A DNA stretch of 64,000 bases, from assembly GCA_023702235.1 (NCBI GenBank), contig JAMQCR010000001.1, positions 2,542,001 to 2,606,000 of the forward strand. The letters are read 5' to 3'. Within the stretch, counting starts at the first letter, position 1, and every line of letters starts with the position of its first letter. Positions 26,858 to 38,695 of the stretch are shown piece by piece. The notes beneath the pieces are model-generated. The model was given only the letters and a program-made list of their open reading frames with translations. It was not told the DNA's origin and did not search any database. This DNA comes from Neobacillus pocheonensis. Lineage in GTDB: Bacteria > Bacillota > Bacilli > Bacillales > Cytobacillaceae. Position numbers and translations under genes: made by a program.

Positions 26858-28271
26858 GTGAAAAAAGTTAAGGTTCGTTTACGGCCATTGTTAGTAAGAT
26901 CAATTTACCCACTGTCGTGAAAACAACAATCCTTCCGGGTGACTCAATTGAAAGCATATTTATTGCAACCCAGGTAGGAGAGATCTTTTACATAGGAAAC
27001 GAAAGTTTAAGGACTTTTTTAGATATTAGCCCGCAAATCATCAAACTAGGTGGTTCTAGTGGTGGTTATGATGAACGGGGATTGCTAGGGCTAGCGTTTC
27101 ATCCCGAATTTTATTATAACCGTCTGTTTTATCTTCATTACTCAGTCGCTGGAACACAAGGTCCAGGTGCTCTTTCTGAACATTTTAAGCCTAACCCGTG
27201 TGATCCCAAATCCTTAAACCAAAAGTGGGTAAATAGAGAAACTCATTATGATCATATTGATACAGTTGAAGAATGGATTCTACAATCGAATGGTCAACCT
27301 CAAAAACGACGGACATTACTTAACTTAAGAAGACCATTTTTAAATCATAATGGTGTCAATAGCTTAAACTTTTCACCAGAAACAGGAAAACTTGTTTTAA
27401 CAACCGGAGATGGTGGATCAGGCTATGATCCATTTAATTTAAGCCAGGATACTATGGAAATAGCCGGTAAAATAATTGAAATTGACGTAGTTAAGAATAC
27501 ATTTATTAATAATCCACCCGTAGTCACACGTTTTAATGAACTTCCCGCACCTATTCAGGAAACGCTTAGGGTCATTGCAAAAGGGGTCCGCAATATACCA
27601 GGCATTTCATTTCAAAGGTTTTATAATCAGTATATAAAATATGTGGGAAATGTTGGACAGGATCTGGTAGAGTCGATTTTTTCATTCGTTCATTATAAAC
27701 CAATACCGGTTACTCAGCTTATTCAAGCTTCATTAAGAAAAACAGAACCTGATCAAGTAGGATTGATTAACTTTGGCTGGCGAGGGTGGGAAGGTGCTTT
27801 TCCTACTTCATTTATAAGGGGCTGCACTAAAAATCAGACTTTGGATGAGAAAACAATTGCTTATTACAATGAAGCAGTAAACACTTCAGTGAGGCGTCTT
27901 CAGCCTCTAACTAGTTATTTTCATAAAGATCAAAGGCCGATAAATTTGGAGGAACTTCACTTACAGGAGTGCAAGCGTATGTGGGGAATGGAATCCCCGA
28001 TTTAACGGAGAGCGTTGTGTTTACCGATCTTGCCCGAGTTGAAGAATCTCAATCTCCGGTTAGAGGGGTTTTAGCTTATACCAGGGTAAGAACAGATGGT
28101 CAACTAAATGATTTTAGTGTTATTGAAACTGATTATAATTTTGGGTCTCAATCAGCTTATTATGTTAGTTTGGGAACGAATCTGGATCAAACCAGGCTAT
28201 ATTTAGGGGTTTTTGGCTCGATGAAAGTGACTGATTTTAATCAAGGTACTGTTTTTGAAATTGTTCCATGA
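26858..28271 (+). pseudogene. PQQ-type glucose/sorbosone dehydrogenase-like protein, two frameshifts
   Basis: A six-bladed beta-propeller protein of the GSDH family. Readable hallmarks are GLLGLAFHPEFYYN, NHNGVNSLNF and LVLTTGDGGSGYDPF. GTG 26858 with AGGAG starts the gene. Near 26893 the frame must shift to read LPTVVKTTILPGDS. Near 27943 it must shift again to read KFGGTSLTGVQAYVGNG and run to FEIVP at 28271. About 470 residues result. There is no secretion signal. Substrate and cofactor use are unproven. The indels may be errors, because the rest is intact. Confidence 0.7.
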
Positions 28272-28369
28272 TTCATAAATTCGACTTAATACCAGATAAA
28301 TCTCTTTCTTGGATTTAATGGAATCGAAATATAAAACAAATAAGAGAGCAATCATGCTCCCTCGTTTGA

Positions 28370-28522
28370 TTATTTTTCCGGGAATTTAAAAGCCGTACAC
28401 CTTGAATTCATTCCAAATAGTTGCTTTTCTCTTTCAATAGAACGGATATTATGTTGCTTGTCCTCGAGAGATAACTCGCCGTCTTTGAAGAAGTTATATT
28501 CCGAAGCTTCATGTACAAGGTT
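28370..28522 (-). pseudogene. C-terminal fragment of an unknown protein
   Basis: An open frame without a start encodes about 50 residues of convincing protein (YNFFKDGELSLEDKQHNIRS, then EKQLFGMNSRCTAFKFPEK). I do not recognise the family. It is bounded upstream by a stop. Confidence 0.3.
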
Positions 28523-29002
28523 CTACTGTATCTAGCTCTAACTAACTTGTGGAGAGCATTCAATTGCTCTTAAACAAGTGTCTTATCCTGAAAAGTGCGC
28601 GTCTGCTAGTCCTACCTCTCCAGCCAAATTCTAAACAACAAATTATAGTAGTAAGGGTCTTTTCCTTAAATCTCTATACCTTAACGCAAAAACCACGTTC
28701 TTTTCGCACAATTGTGAAAAAAATAATCTAATTGATTGGAATTTTATAATTATATAAGATTAGTAGGCTCTTTGCAAAATCACACTATTTTTTTAACACA
28801 ACTTGTTCTCTCTCCTTTTCACATTACTAATATTTATTGCTTACTTCTTTTTCATTTTATTACAATAAAAATATAAATACATTAAGTAATATTGCTCATC
28901 AATTTAACAATATTGCTTTTTAAACCGAATGGAAAAATCGATTCAAAATATGTTTAATGAAAATAAATGGCTAGGTGGTTTACAAAGATCCGGATGAATA
29001 AA
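28523..29002. other. AT-rich intergenic stretch
   Basis: No gene recognised on either strand. It separates the plus-strand relics from the minus-strand inositol island. Confidence 0.5.
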
Positions 29003-29036
29003 AAGGACCCTTACTATATTGTAAAGGTCTCTTTAT
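29003..29036 (-). terminator. Terminator at the end of the inositol island
   Basis: On the minus strand GACCTTTAC and GTAAGGGTC form a stem followed by CCTTTTT. It ends the iolG-iolI transcript. Confidence 0.75.
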
Positions 29037-29112
29037 TTAAATTTAGACACTCTTCTTTTGAAGTTTCTGAAAAAAAGGAGTGACTTTTTTAAGAGCCACC
29101 CCTACAAACTTT

Positions 29113-29967
29113 TTATCCAACTGTAACAGTATCAAATTGAAAATACTTTGATACGACCTTAATTGTTGTTTCTTTAGCTGTCTTAATGGCTTCTTCCGCA
29201 TCTAATTGATAATATTCGGGGCGGAACAATTCAACAGATACAACATCAGAGAATCCAATTTCCTTTAATGTTGATAAAATACCATCTAAATCAATTGCAC
29301 CTAATCCAGGCCATACTCGATCTTCATCTGTTAAGAAACCAATTGGAAAATCTTCGGTATCATCAATGTGTAGAATAAAGATTTTCGATCCATCTGCCTT
29401 TTTTAGATCTTCGATTTTTGATCCCATTGCATGGAAGTGGAAACAGTCAAGAACCAAGCCAACATTCTCGCGATTAACGGTTTCAACAATATCGTGAGCT
29501 TGACCAAAAGTATTGACAGTACATTCTGGATGACCAACAAACTCAACGGCAATTTTAATGCCATATGGCTTAGCAATATCAGACAGCTCTTTTAGTACTT
29601 CGACACAGCTGTTTTTAATATCTCGTTTTAGAATTTTTTCTTTAGTAACTAACGGAACCGCCACGACATATTTAATACCAAGTTTGCTTCCTGTTTCCAT
29701 CATCTGTTTGAATTCGCTAATAATTTCCTTATATCCGGCTTCATCACGATTATTGAAAAACACTAGTGCATTAAATGCCAGCGGTTTAATATGATGTGTT
29801 TGAAAATACTCTACTAGTTCATCAAGAGAGTGGTCTATTAAATACTCAGGCAATTTATCCATTGTGCGAATTTCAATTGAATCATAGCCGTGTTTTTCAC
29901 AGTATTGCAAATCCTTTACAAGATTAGAGTTTTCTAGTGTGGTTGCTTGGTTAAAACATAATTGCAT
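29113..29967 (-). CDS. iolI: 2-keto-myo-inositol isomerase
   Basis: This 284-residue TIM-barrel metalloenzyme interconverts 2-keto-myo-inositol and 1-keto-D-chiro-inositol, letting D-chiro-inositol enter the pathway. It is very close to B. subtilis IolI (278 residues): MQLCFNQATTLENSN, EIRTMDKLPEYL, VEFVGHPECTVNTF (metal Glu), LVLDCFHFHAMGS and HIDDTEDFPIGF are all recognisable. I chose ATG 29967, preceded by GGAG at good spacing. The apparent longer start adds six non-family residues. It lies downstream of iolG. Confidence 0.95.
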   Translation of the reverse strand: MQLCFNQATTLENSNLVKDLQYCEKHGYDSIEIRTMDKLPEYLIDHSLDELVEYFQTHHIKPLAFNALVFFNNRDEAGYKEIISEFKQMMETGSKLGIKYVVAVPLVTKEKILKRDIKNSCVEVLKELSDIAKPYGIKIAVEFVGHPECTVNTFGQAHDIVETVNRENVGLVLDCFHFHAMGSKIEDLKKADGSKIFILHIDDTEDFPIGFLTDEDRVWPGLGAIDLDGILSTLKEIGFSDVVSVELFRPEYYQLDAEEAIKTAKETTIKVVSKYFQFDTVTVG

Positions 29968-30076
29968 CGATATCATCTCCATCAAGGTTGATCTTTTCTA
30001 TTATAAGTAGTCAAGTATTGCTATCTAAACTTATACCAACACTTGACCGAAAATACTTCTGACAACTTTTCAAAGA

Positions 30077-31116
<1,040 letters not shown>

Positions 31117-31154
31117 CTATCTCCTTTTTGTTCACCTATTTATTCGAAATACCT

Positions 31155-31169
31155 AGATAACGTTTTCAT
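31155..31169 (-). promoter_or_regulatory. CcpA cre box upstream of iolG
   Basis: ATGAAAACGTTATCT on the minus strand matches the WTGNAANCGNWNNCW consensus at every position, 45 bases before the iolG start. This suggests catabolite repression. Confidence 0.7.
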
Positions 31170-31207
31170 TTTTTAGTTAATTCATAATTCAATCATTGTT
31201 CTAAAAA

Positions 31208-32635
31208 TTATAGATTTGAAGCTTGTTTATCACTTTCATGTCCATAGTTACGGAAATGGCTTTCCAACTGCTCAAGTGACTTTCCTTTTGTTTCTGGCAA
31301 GAATTTATTTACAAATGTAATGGCAGCGATTCCAAAAACAGCGAAAATAAAGAATGTTGTTGATAAACCTACTGCACTTAGTAATACAGGGAATGAAAGC
31401 CCAATAAGGAAGTTTGTGAGCCACAAGTAAAATACCGTTACACCCATTCCAAGACCCCGCAGTTTTAACGGGAAAATTTCGGATAGCATCAGCCAGGTTA
31501 CCGGTGAAATAGCCCCCTGTTGGAAAGCAAGGAAGGTAATAGTCAACGTGAGGACAACAAACGGAAGAGCTGACGATCCTCCAAGTACTAAAGAAAATAG
31601 TCCAATTAATGCAAGTGCTGAAGTTGTACCGACCAATCCAAGGATTAGCATTGGGCGGCGGCCGATTTTTCCTAATAGCCAAATCCCAACGAAAGTTGCT
31701 AATACAGAGATGGCTCCATTCGCAATATTACCGATAAGTGCCGCGTTTGTTGAAAAGCCGGATTTCTGAAGAATTTGAGTGCCATAATACATAATTGAGT
31801 TAACACCGGTGATTTGCTGCACAATCGCGATGCCAATCCCAAGCGCTATAATCCGGCGTACCCACGGAACGTTTAAGTCCCCAAAGGTTGCCTGTTGAAT
31901 CTCTGAGTCTTGGTCGATATTATCTCGAATCACTTTAAGTTCTGATTCCGCACGATTTGCTTCACGTATTTCCTGAAGGACACGAAGAGCATCCCCCAGT
32001 CTTCCTTTCGATGCAAGCCAACGTGGACTCTCTGGAACCGCCATCATTCCAAACCATAAGACCACAGCAGGAAGTGATGCAATCATTAACATGTAACGCC
32101 AAACATGTGAAGCTCCTTCACCAATTGTATTTCCAAGTATCGCATTAAATACAAACGCTAATAGCTGGCCAGAAACAATCATTAATTCATTCTGAGTCAC
32201 CATCCTTCCCCGCAGCTCTACCGGAGACATTTCGGCTAAAAAGGCTGGTACCATTACGGATGCAGCACCTACCGCGAGACCCAACAAGAAACGGAAGACA
32301 ATCATCACACCAGCAGTCGGTGAAAGGGTACATCCTATTGCTGCTATAAAGAATAGTAATGCGAGATTAAGAATCATTTTGCGGCGGCCAAAACGATCTG
32401 ATAAACGCCCACCAAATACTGATCCAAGTGCCGCTCCGAATAGGAGTGAACTTGTAACGAGACCTTCAGTAGCCGGGGTTAAATTTAGCTGGTCCGGCTT
32501 AGCCATAAATGGCAATGCTCCGTTGATAACACCTGTGTCATATCCGAAGAGAAGTCCTCCGAAAGTGGATATAACTGTAATCCTTTTTAAAGCCTTTTTG
32601 TAATCACGTGGTTTTTCAATCGCCTGATTACTCAT
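31208..32635 (-). CDS. iolT: myo-Inositol:proton symporter
   Basis: A 475-residue sugar-porter MFS protein with 12 helices, the size of B. subtilis IolT (473). Family signatures are [13 protein letters not shown] in helix 1, GRLSDRFGRRK in the 2-3 loop, PESPRWL at the middle, QQITGVNSIMYYG in helix 7 and PETKGKS at the end. Located between iolE and iolG in an inositol island, it is most likely the main inositol importer. A frameshifted paralogue lies at 35.5-36.9 kb. A GGGAGGGAGCAC ribosome site precedes the ATG. Confidence 0.92.
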   Translation of the reverse strand: MSNQAIEKPRDYKKALKRITVISTFGGLLFGYDTGVINGALPFMAKPDQLNLTPATEGLVTSSLLFGAALGSVFGGRLSDRFGRRKMILNLALLFFIAAIGCTLSPTAGVMIVFRFLLGLAVGAASVMVPAFLAEMSPVELRGRMVTQNELMIVSGQLLAFVFNAILGNTIGEGASHVWRYMLMIASLPAVVLWFGMMAVPESPRWLASKGRLGDALRVLQEIREANRAESELKVIRDNIDQDSEIQQATFGDLNVPWVRRIIALGIGIAIVQQITGVNSIMYYGTQILQKSGFSTNAALIGNIANGAISVLATFVGIWLLGKIGRRPMLILGLVGTTSALALIGLFSLVLGGSSALPFVVLTLTITFLAFQQGAISPVTWLMLSEIFPLKLRGLGMGVTVFYLWLTNFLIGLSFPVLLSAVGLSTTFFIFAVFGIAAITFVNKFLPETKGKSLEQLESHFRNYGHESDKQASNL

Positions 32636-32665
32636 GTGCTCCCTCCCCAGGGTTCGTTTTTTTTA

Positions 32666-33580
32666 TTAACCTTTAATCAATGAACCATTTTCTAATGGAA
32701 TTAATTCTTCATTAATATATTTACGGGCTTTTAAAGCATACTCTAACGGATGTGCAACTGAGGGGTCTTGTTCTGCTTCAATGACAATCCAGCCTGAATA
32801 ATTCGTTTCCAGAAGCCACTTGAATACTTCTGTAAAATCAATGCAACCGTCACCAGGGACAGTAAACATTCCTGCTAAAAAGGACTGTAAAAATGATTTT
32901 CCTTCTTTTTCACATTGTTCTCTTACTTCTTGGCGGACATCTTTAAAATGAATATGTTTGATGCGATGCAAATGCTTATTTAATAGAGTCATATAGTCCG
33001 AATCGGAAACATAGATGTGACCTGTATCATAAAGCAGATGTACGTGCTTAGGATCGGTATTTTCCATTAGTCTGTCAACTTCGGCTAATGTTTGAATACC
33101 CGTTCCCATATGATGGTGGTAAACTAATTTCAAATTATATTGTTCTGCAATTTTTCCTAATTCATTTAAGCCTTGACATAGTAGATTCCATTCTTCATCC
33201 GTGAAAAAAGGTTTTTCCATGAAGACATTTTTCTCTGTTCCTTGAATACTGTAAGTTTGTTCTGATACAACCGCAACAGCTGCATTAACCTCTTTTAAAT
33301 ACTCACAATGTTTATGGAAAGCTTTAGAAACTTCTTCCACACCATCTCGAATGATAAGACTGCTGAACCATTGTCCTGCAATTTTTAAATTTCGAAGCTG
33401 GAGTTCTTTATTTAGCACTTTAGGCTCTGGAAAAAAGCCCCCAACTTCTGTTCCCACAAAGCCTGCTACTACAATATCACTTAATAAATGTGATAATGTA
33501 TTTTCTGCACCAATTTCTGGAATGTCATCATTTCGCCAGCCAATTGGAGCGATTCCCCATGAAATTTTTTTATTTCCCAT
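32666..33580 (-). CDS. iolE: 2-keto-myo-inositol dehydratase (inosose dehydratase)
   Basis: IolE dehydrates 2-keto-myo-inositol to 3D-(3,5/4)-trihydroxycyclohexane-1,2-dione, the second step. The 304-residue TIM-barrel protein matches B. subtilis IolE along its length: [62 protein letters not shown] and [11 protein letters not shown] chose ATG 33580 (MGNKK), since the TTG six codons earlier falls in the ribosome site. iolT follows 30 bases after its stop, so the two are probably co-transcribed. Confidence 0.95.
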   Translation of the reverse strand: MGNKKISWGIAPIGWRNDDIPEIGAENTLSHLLSDIVVAGFVGTEVGGFFPEPKVLNKELQLRNLKIAGQWFSSLIIRDGVEEVSKAFHKHCEYLKEVNAAVAVVSEQTYSIQGTEKNVFMEKPFFTDEEWNLLCQGLNELGKIAEQYNLKLVYHHHMGTGIQTLAEVDRLMENTDPKHVHLLYDTGHIYVSDSDYMTLLNKHLHRIKHIHFKDVRQEVREQCEKEGKSFLQSFLAGMFTVPGDGCIDFTEVFKWLLETNYSGWIVIEAEQDPSVAHPLEYALKARKYINEELIPLENGSLIKG

Positions 33581-33599
33581 TGTTGAGCCCTCTTCCAAA

Positions 33600-33671
33600 T
33601 CAAAAATTTGACCATTCTAGTTCATCAGGATAAGCGAATACAGAATTTGTTACCATTCCATCAAATTTCAT
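33600..33671 (-). pseudogene. 23-codon relic of an IolH-like gene
   Basis: The frame reads [20 protein letters not shown], then SNF and stop. It is nearly identical to the C-terminal end of the IolH-like protein encoded at 49.8 kb ([20 protein letters not shown]). A GGAGG ribosome site still precedes it. This appears to be the leftover of a second copy of that gene, lost by deletion just upstream of iolE. Confidence 0.8.
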
Positions 33672-33897
33672 TGTGGAACATCCTCCAATTATCGTCTGCA
33701 GACATAAGTGAAGTTCGAAAATGCTTTCAAGGTGTAATAACTCCCCTTGATTAGTTCCTATTTTATAGATTATGTACAATCGAAGTACTATAAAAAATTG
33801 CTATCTAATGATTATTTCTTGCTAAACTTTTCAGAAGAGCACCAAAATCTAACAAAGAGTTAGTAGTCCCAAATGGGATATCTCTAAAAGCACATAA

Positions 33898-34764
33898 TTA
33901 AAAACAAAGTTTTCTAAACTTTCCAGGAGTTATGCCGTCAGTAGATTGAGAGAACACTTTAATAAAAAAATGGCCTACACCATAAAATCCGCAATCAATA
34001 CTTATTTCCTCGATTGAAAGATTGGTTTCCACCAATAGATTCTTAGCCTGGATCAATCTGTAATTTAATACATATTGGTGTGGACTGGTTCCTATATATT
34101 TTTTAAACGTACGACAAAAATGATAAGTACTTAAATTAGATATTTCACTCAACTGCTTGACTGTAATTTTAGATGAGAAGTTTTCACTTATATAAGTCAG
34201 TACTGCTTGAATTTCCGTTGGCGCTTTTGCAACGTTTGCATCTCTGCTTTCAAAAGTACTACGGGTGCTTTCTAATAAATTTCCCAACAGTTCATAAATT
34301 TGTAAAGATATTTTAAAGTCTATTTCCTGGTTTGACGCTATAAGCGATAAAATATTCGGGATATTATTTTTTTCAGCGGGCAGTCTAAAAATACATCCTT
34401 TTCTTTTGTATAACTCGTTATACATACCCTGCGTGTGCTTTCCTGAAAAGTGAAAAAATTGGAAGGTTGTTTCTTCCGTTACATAATAGTTATTCTTTTC
34501 TTTGCAATCCAAAAGAACAATATCATTTTTTGAGGCTACAAATGTTTTGTCTAGATAGTGGAAATGCATTGAACCTTTTTTAATAAAAAAAATGATAAAG
34601 GAATTCATGTAATCACGTTTGATGCTGTAGGGAACATCTACTATATATTCACCGCCCCATAGTAAATAAAAATATAATTCTTTCGTTAAAGCGGAAGGTT
34701 CATAAAAATATAATCCCTTTTTTGACTTGATGCCTGGTTCTACCTTTGGAATATAGAAATTCAT
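33898..34764 (-). CDS. AraC-family regulator (first)
   Basis: 288 residues. An N-terminal cupin-like sensing domain (about 30-110) is followed by a linker and a double helix-turn-helix AraC domain (about 188-288): SKITVKQLSEISNLSTYHFC, RTFKKYIGTSPHQYV and the second helix pair IEEISIDCGFYGVGHFFIKV. Its position inside the inositol island, upstream of the iolE-iolT-iolG-iolI group and downstream of a second transporter, suggests control of one of these transcripts. The inducer is unknown. Confidence 0.88.
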   Translation of the reverse strand: MNFYIPKVEPGIKSKKGLYFYEPSALTKELYFYLLWGGEYIVDVPYSIKRDYMNSFIIFFIKKGSMHFHYLDKTFVASKNDIVLLDCKEKNNYYVTEETTFQFFHFSGKHTQGMYNELYKRKGCIFRLPAEKNNIPNILSLIASNQEIDFKISLQIYELLGNLLESTRSTFESRDANVAKAPTEIQAVLTYISENFSSKITVKQLSEISNLSTYHFCRTFKKYIGTSPHQYVLNYRLIQAKNLLVETNLSIEEISIDCGFYGVGHFFIKVFSQSTDGITPGKFRKLCF

Positions 34765-35056
34765 TTTCTCACCTCTGAAAATTGTAAACTTTAATTTAAC
34801 ATGATTAAATATAGTATATTTTAGTCTGATTCAAAAGGTAATTATCTAATTTTTGGCAACAATATTGAGTATTTTTAAAATTAGGATATTGAATAACTTT
34901 TGGTTGTTAATTAGGGCGATTTCGAGGGGAATATTGGTTTTTTTATGTCCATTGATTCAAGTTTACGAAAGATTATCAAAATGAAATACCCAGAAAAATA
35001 AAGATTAAAAGAGAAATATAGAGTTATAACCACATTTTTTACGCTTACATAGCAAT

Positions 35057-35105
35057 TGTTTCCGTTTTCAAGCACTTTGTCAATAATTACTCAACATATT
35101 ACAAT
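35057..35105 (+). promoter_or_regulatory. cre box plus sigma-A promoter for a 33-codon gene
   Basis: TTGAAAACGGAAACA (minus strand of 35057-35071) fits the cre consensus at every position. TTGTCA (35077-35082) and TACAAT (35100-35105) follow with a 17-bp spacer, giving a strong promoter directed at the small gene at 35139. Confidence 0.7.
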
Positions 35106-35138
35106 TAATTTATAATTATTTGATAGGAGGCAACGAAA

Positions 35139-35240
35139 ATGAAAAAAATTATTAAATTAATTTCAACAATGAGATTGGAACTAACAGACTCCATGGATCA
35201 ATATGGATCTAAACTTGCTAAATTGTACACCAATTTATAA
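35139..35240 (+). CDS. Small protein of 33 residues, novel
   Basis: The frame begins MKKIIKLISTMRLELTDSMD and ends KLAKLYTNL. It is preceded by TAGGAGG seven bases before the ATG, by a near-consensus promoter and by a cre box, and is followed by a strong terminator. That makes it a complete transcription unit. It is the only plus-strand gene in the inositol island. The peptide is basic and amphipathic at the N-terminus, without a signal sequence or membrane helix. I recognise no family. It could be a regulatory peptide, or the RNA itself could be the functional product. Confidence 0.6.
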   Translation: MKKIIKLISTMRLELTDSMDQYGSKLAKLYTNL

Positions 35241-35325
35241 AAAGGTGACAAAACACTGTACTAAATCATTTGCGGGTTAGGATGGATGTTAATTGTATAA
35301 CTATATTAAATATCAATTTAAATCT

Positions 35326-35371
35326 CCAACCTATTCTCGAAAATAAAATGAGAATGGGTTGGTTTTTTTTT
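35326..35371 (+). terminator. Strong terminator after the 33-codon gene
   Basis: CCAACCTATTCTC (35326-35338) pairs with GAGAATGGGTTGG (35350-35362), with one G-T pair, followed by nine T. Confidence 0.9.
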
Positions 35372-35511
35372 CGGCTCTTTTCTTAAAAACTTGTTACTAT
35401 TTGAAACTAATTTGCAAAACAAAATGGATACAAAGCTATTAACTTTGTATCCAGTGTGAATTACTTATATATTATCTACTTTTAGGGTATGCAACCTTAT
35501 AATAAATCTTA

Positions 35512-36940
35512 CTAATTTATGGCCCTCATTTTAAAGTTATCCTCTATTTGTTCTAATGAAAGCCCTCTTGTCTCTGGTAAGTTTTTCGCTACAAATGCTA
35601 TCCCAATGAACCCAAACACTGCAAATAAGAAGAATGTTCCAGAAAGTCCAAGTGTACTTAAAAGAGTAGGGAAGAATAGTCCTACTATAAAATTGCAAAG
35701 CCATAAGAATAATGTAGCAATTCCCATACCAACACCACGTAAACGAGCAGGGAAAATTTCAGCTATAATGAGCCAGCCTAAAGGACCAATAGCCCCTTGA
35801 AAGAAGGCTAAATATAGTACAGTCAATGATAATACTACAAATGGTAAGGCAGGTGAACCAGTAAGCACAAAAGTAGAAATTCCTATCGCAATAAGAACAA
35901 CTGTAACACCAGATAAACCTGTAAGTAACATTGTCCGTCTATTCACTTTGTTCGTGAGGGTCATACCAACCATAACAGCAATAACGGCGATTAATCCATT
36001 GGCTACATTTGCAATCAAAGCTGTTTTTGTTCCAAAACCAGCATTTTCAAGAATTTGTGTTCCATAATACATTATAGAATTTATACCAACTAACTGAGAT
36101 ACTCCCCCAATTACAACCCCTATTACTATAATACGTTTGACCCAGGGTACCCTTAATTCTTTTAGTGATACTTTTTCTATTTTATGCTCTGCTTGAATAT
36201 GTGCTTTTATTTCATTTAATTCTTGTTGTGCTACACTCTCATTACGAATCATTTGAAGTACTTTTAGTGCTTCAGACATTCTTCCTTTTGACGCTAACCA
36301 TCGAGGACTTTCAGGTAAAACAACCACCCCAATCCACAAAGCCACAGCTGGTAATGTCGCAACTACTAACATGTAACGCCAAACATGTCCTGTATCACCC
36401 AAGGTATTTCCAATAACTGCATTACATATATAAGCTAGAAACTGCCCAGTAACAATCATCAATTCATTTCGAGAAACCATCATGCCTCGCTGGTCCGAAG
36501 GAGACATTTCTGAAAGGTAGGATGGGATTATTACCGAAGAACCGCCGACAGCAAGACCTAGAAAGAAACGGAAAATAATCATTATTGTTGCATTTGGTGC
36601 ACTAACGCAACCAATTGTTGAAAATAAAAATAAAATAGCTAGATACATGATTAGGCTTCTACGCCCTTTTTTATCAGATAACCGGCCTTCCCAATAATGA
36701 ACCAATAGCAGCACCTAAGATTAAAGAACTTGCTACTAAACCTTCTGTAATAGCGTTAAGATTTAATTGGTCGGGCTTAGCCATAAATGGAAGTGCTCCA
36801 TTAATAACTCCTGTATCATATCCAAATAATAGCCCACCAAATGTTGAGACAGTGGTAATTAATTTCAAAGCCTTTTTTGGGTTCTTTTTCTTGACATGTT
36901 CCAGTTGAACTGGATTATCAGAAACTTTGAGATTTTGCAT
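35512..36940 (-). pseudogene. Second IolT-like sugar transporter, frameshifted
   Basis: A paralogue of the iolT product: [39 protein letters not shown] and PETRGLS are shared. The frame starts at ATG 36940. It breaks near 36688, where GSLLG must continue as [11 protein letters not shown]; one extra A in GGGAAGG explains it. Restored length is about 475 residues. It was probably an additional inositol or related polyol importer. A near-cre box lies upstream (37068-37082). Confidence 0.85.
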
Positions 36941-37067
36941 GTTAAATTCCCCCTTTGTTTAATAGTTTTTTTACAACTTGCTTCTCCAGATTCCTTGATT
37001 AGGTCAGGTTGAAATAGTGGACTCCGATAAAAATCATCGAGTAGATTCTTGCTAATTTAGGATTAAT

Positions 37068-37082
37068 TTAAAACGCTTTCAT
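37068..37082 (-). promoter_or_regulatory. Near-consensus cre box
   Basis: ATGAAAGCGTTTTAA on the minus strand has one mismatch to the cre consensus, about 130 bases upstream of the second transporter gene. Confidence 0.5.
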
Positions 37083-37289
37083 TTTGTTTGATTTTCAAAT
37101 TTGTAATCCATCCAATTAGTATTACCTATCGTGGTGCTGTAATTTTGAAAAGCAATGTTGTATTTTTTGGGGATAATGATCTTTCAATGTTACTTTTTGT
37201 AGATTACTTGAAATTTTTAATTATTGATATATTGACACAACACAAGGAAAGACTCCCGATGTAACGGTCTATTCGAGGTATTTTATTTG

Positions 37290-37331
37290 AAACCGTGGAA
37301 CAGTCTCATAACTGTCCCCACGGTTTTATTA
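37290..37331 (-). terminator. Terminator after the Gfo/Idh/MocA gene
   Basis: AAACCGTGG-AACAG and CTGTCCCCACGGTTT (with mismatches) form a long hairpin with T runs on both sides. Confidence 0.75.
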
Positions 37332-37393
37332 TATATTCTGTTAATCTTTCTATCTCTTCTATTTAACGGAGTGGACTTTGGTGTCTCTAACTA

Positions 37394-38590
37394 TTAAACC
37401 AACACTGTTTTTTTGTTTTCATACTCTACCCAAACCGCTCCGTTGTCTGCAGAACGAACACAATTTTCAATCCAGCGAATACCTTCAATTCCAGCATTAA
37501 TATCAGGGTAAACCAGATTTTTTAATGTTTCCTCATCACCGCGATTTTTGGCATCAATGGCAATGGCAAATTTAAGATAAATATTGGCCAAGATTCCGAC
37601 AACCCTTCTTGATGCAGTGCTCCTAAACGCTCATCAGCATTACAGGATTCGTCTAAGTAAGTCATTGCACGTATTAGAGTTTGGATAGGTTCTCCCTGAA
37701 CTTCAAACTTAAGTTCATTTGGTTTGCTATCCCACCATTCTAAACTTGCTTTAGATCCTACTATGCGAATTCTATGGCCGTCCATACAACCTGCATTGAT
37801 GGAAGATGTCCAAAGTCTTCCTACCGCTCCGTTTTCATATTGCATAAAAACAAAAGCATTATCCTCTAAAGGAGCGCGGGATCCAACAAAACTTTGTCGG
37901 TCACATAATAATCTATTAATTTTCATTTTTGGCATAATTAACTCGGACATATAATACGTATGAGTTGAAAGATCTCCCAAAACAAAACTTGGCCGGCAAC
38001 CTTAGGATCTACACGCCATTTTTGTGCAGCATTTGTTTTATCACCTTGTTCTGTGGCACTAAAACCATGTGTGTACTGCAAATCAACCACACGTATTTCA
38101 CCAATTTTGCCTTGTTCAATCATTGCCCGCATTTGCAGCAGCATCTGATTTCCAGAGAAACCATAAGTAACACCGACAATTTTTCCTTTTTTCTCCGCAA
38201 GGGCCTTAATCTCTTCACCCTCCTAGAGGTAAAAAACAAAGGTTTTTCACAAATAACATGCAAACCGGCTTCTAATGCTGCCTTACAAATTTCATAATGA
38301 GTTCCGTTAGGTGTTGCAATGGATATAACCTCAATTCCATCCTCCCTCTTTGCTTCTTCTGCAAACATTGTTTTATAATTAGGATACAAGCGGTTTTCAT
38401 CTACCCCTAAATTTATACCAAAATCCTTACCTCTTTCGGGATCGATATCAAATGCACCTGCTACCAATTGATAAGCTGTGTTATCTCTTAGTGCACCAAT
38501 ACGGTGTTTGTAACCAACCTGACCAAGTCGGCCTCCTCCAACCATAGCCCAACGTAGTGGTCTTGCAATTTTTTTCTCTCCATTTAACAT
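37394..38590 (-). pseudogene. Gfo/Idh/MocA-family dehydrogenase, three frameshifts
   Basis: An NAD(P)-dependent sugar or inositol dehydrogenase. ATG 38590 follows GAGAGGAG. The Rossmann motif is MVGGGRLGQVG, and the catalytic-region HVICEKPLF is present. Frame changes are needed near 38223 (after CEKPLFFTS), near 37985 (VAG to LGDLSTHTYY) and near 37590 (SESW to NIYLKFAIAIDAK). With these restored, about 398 residues read continuously to ENKKTVLV. In inositol clusters such proteins often act on scyllo-inositol or other inositol stereoisomers. The specific substrate is not known. Confidence 0.75.
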
Positions 38591-38695
38591 TGTAAAAACT
38601 CCTCTCTGTTGAATCATTTTTATTTGGAATCTATCTAGTAAAAAATCCGGATTTTAAAAATTCAATCTTTTTTAAATAAAGTTTTTCTGTTAATC

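Noticed and set aside
28549..28731. 60-codon plus-strand frame in the AT-rich spacer
   Set aside because: No ribosome site, no recognisable motif, random-like composition.
34895..34925. IolR-like repeat near the first AraC gene
   Set aside because: A single TTGGTTGTTAATTAGGG stretch without a second phased copy; too weak to call.
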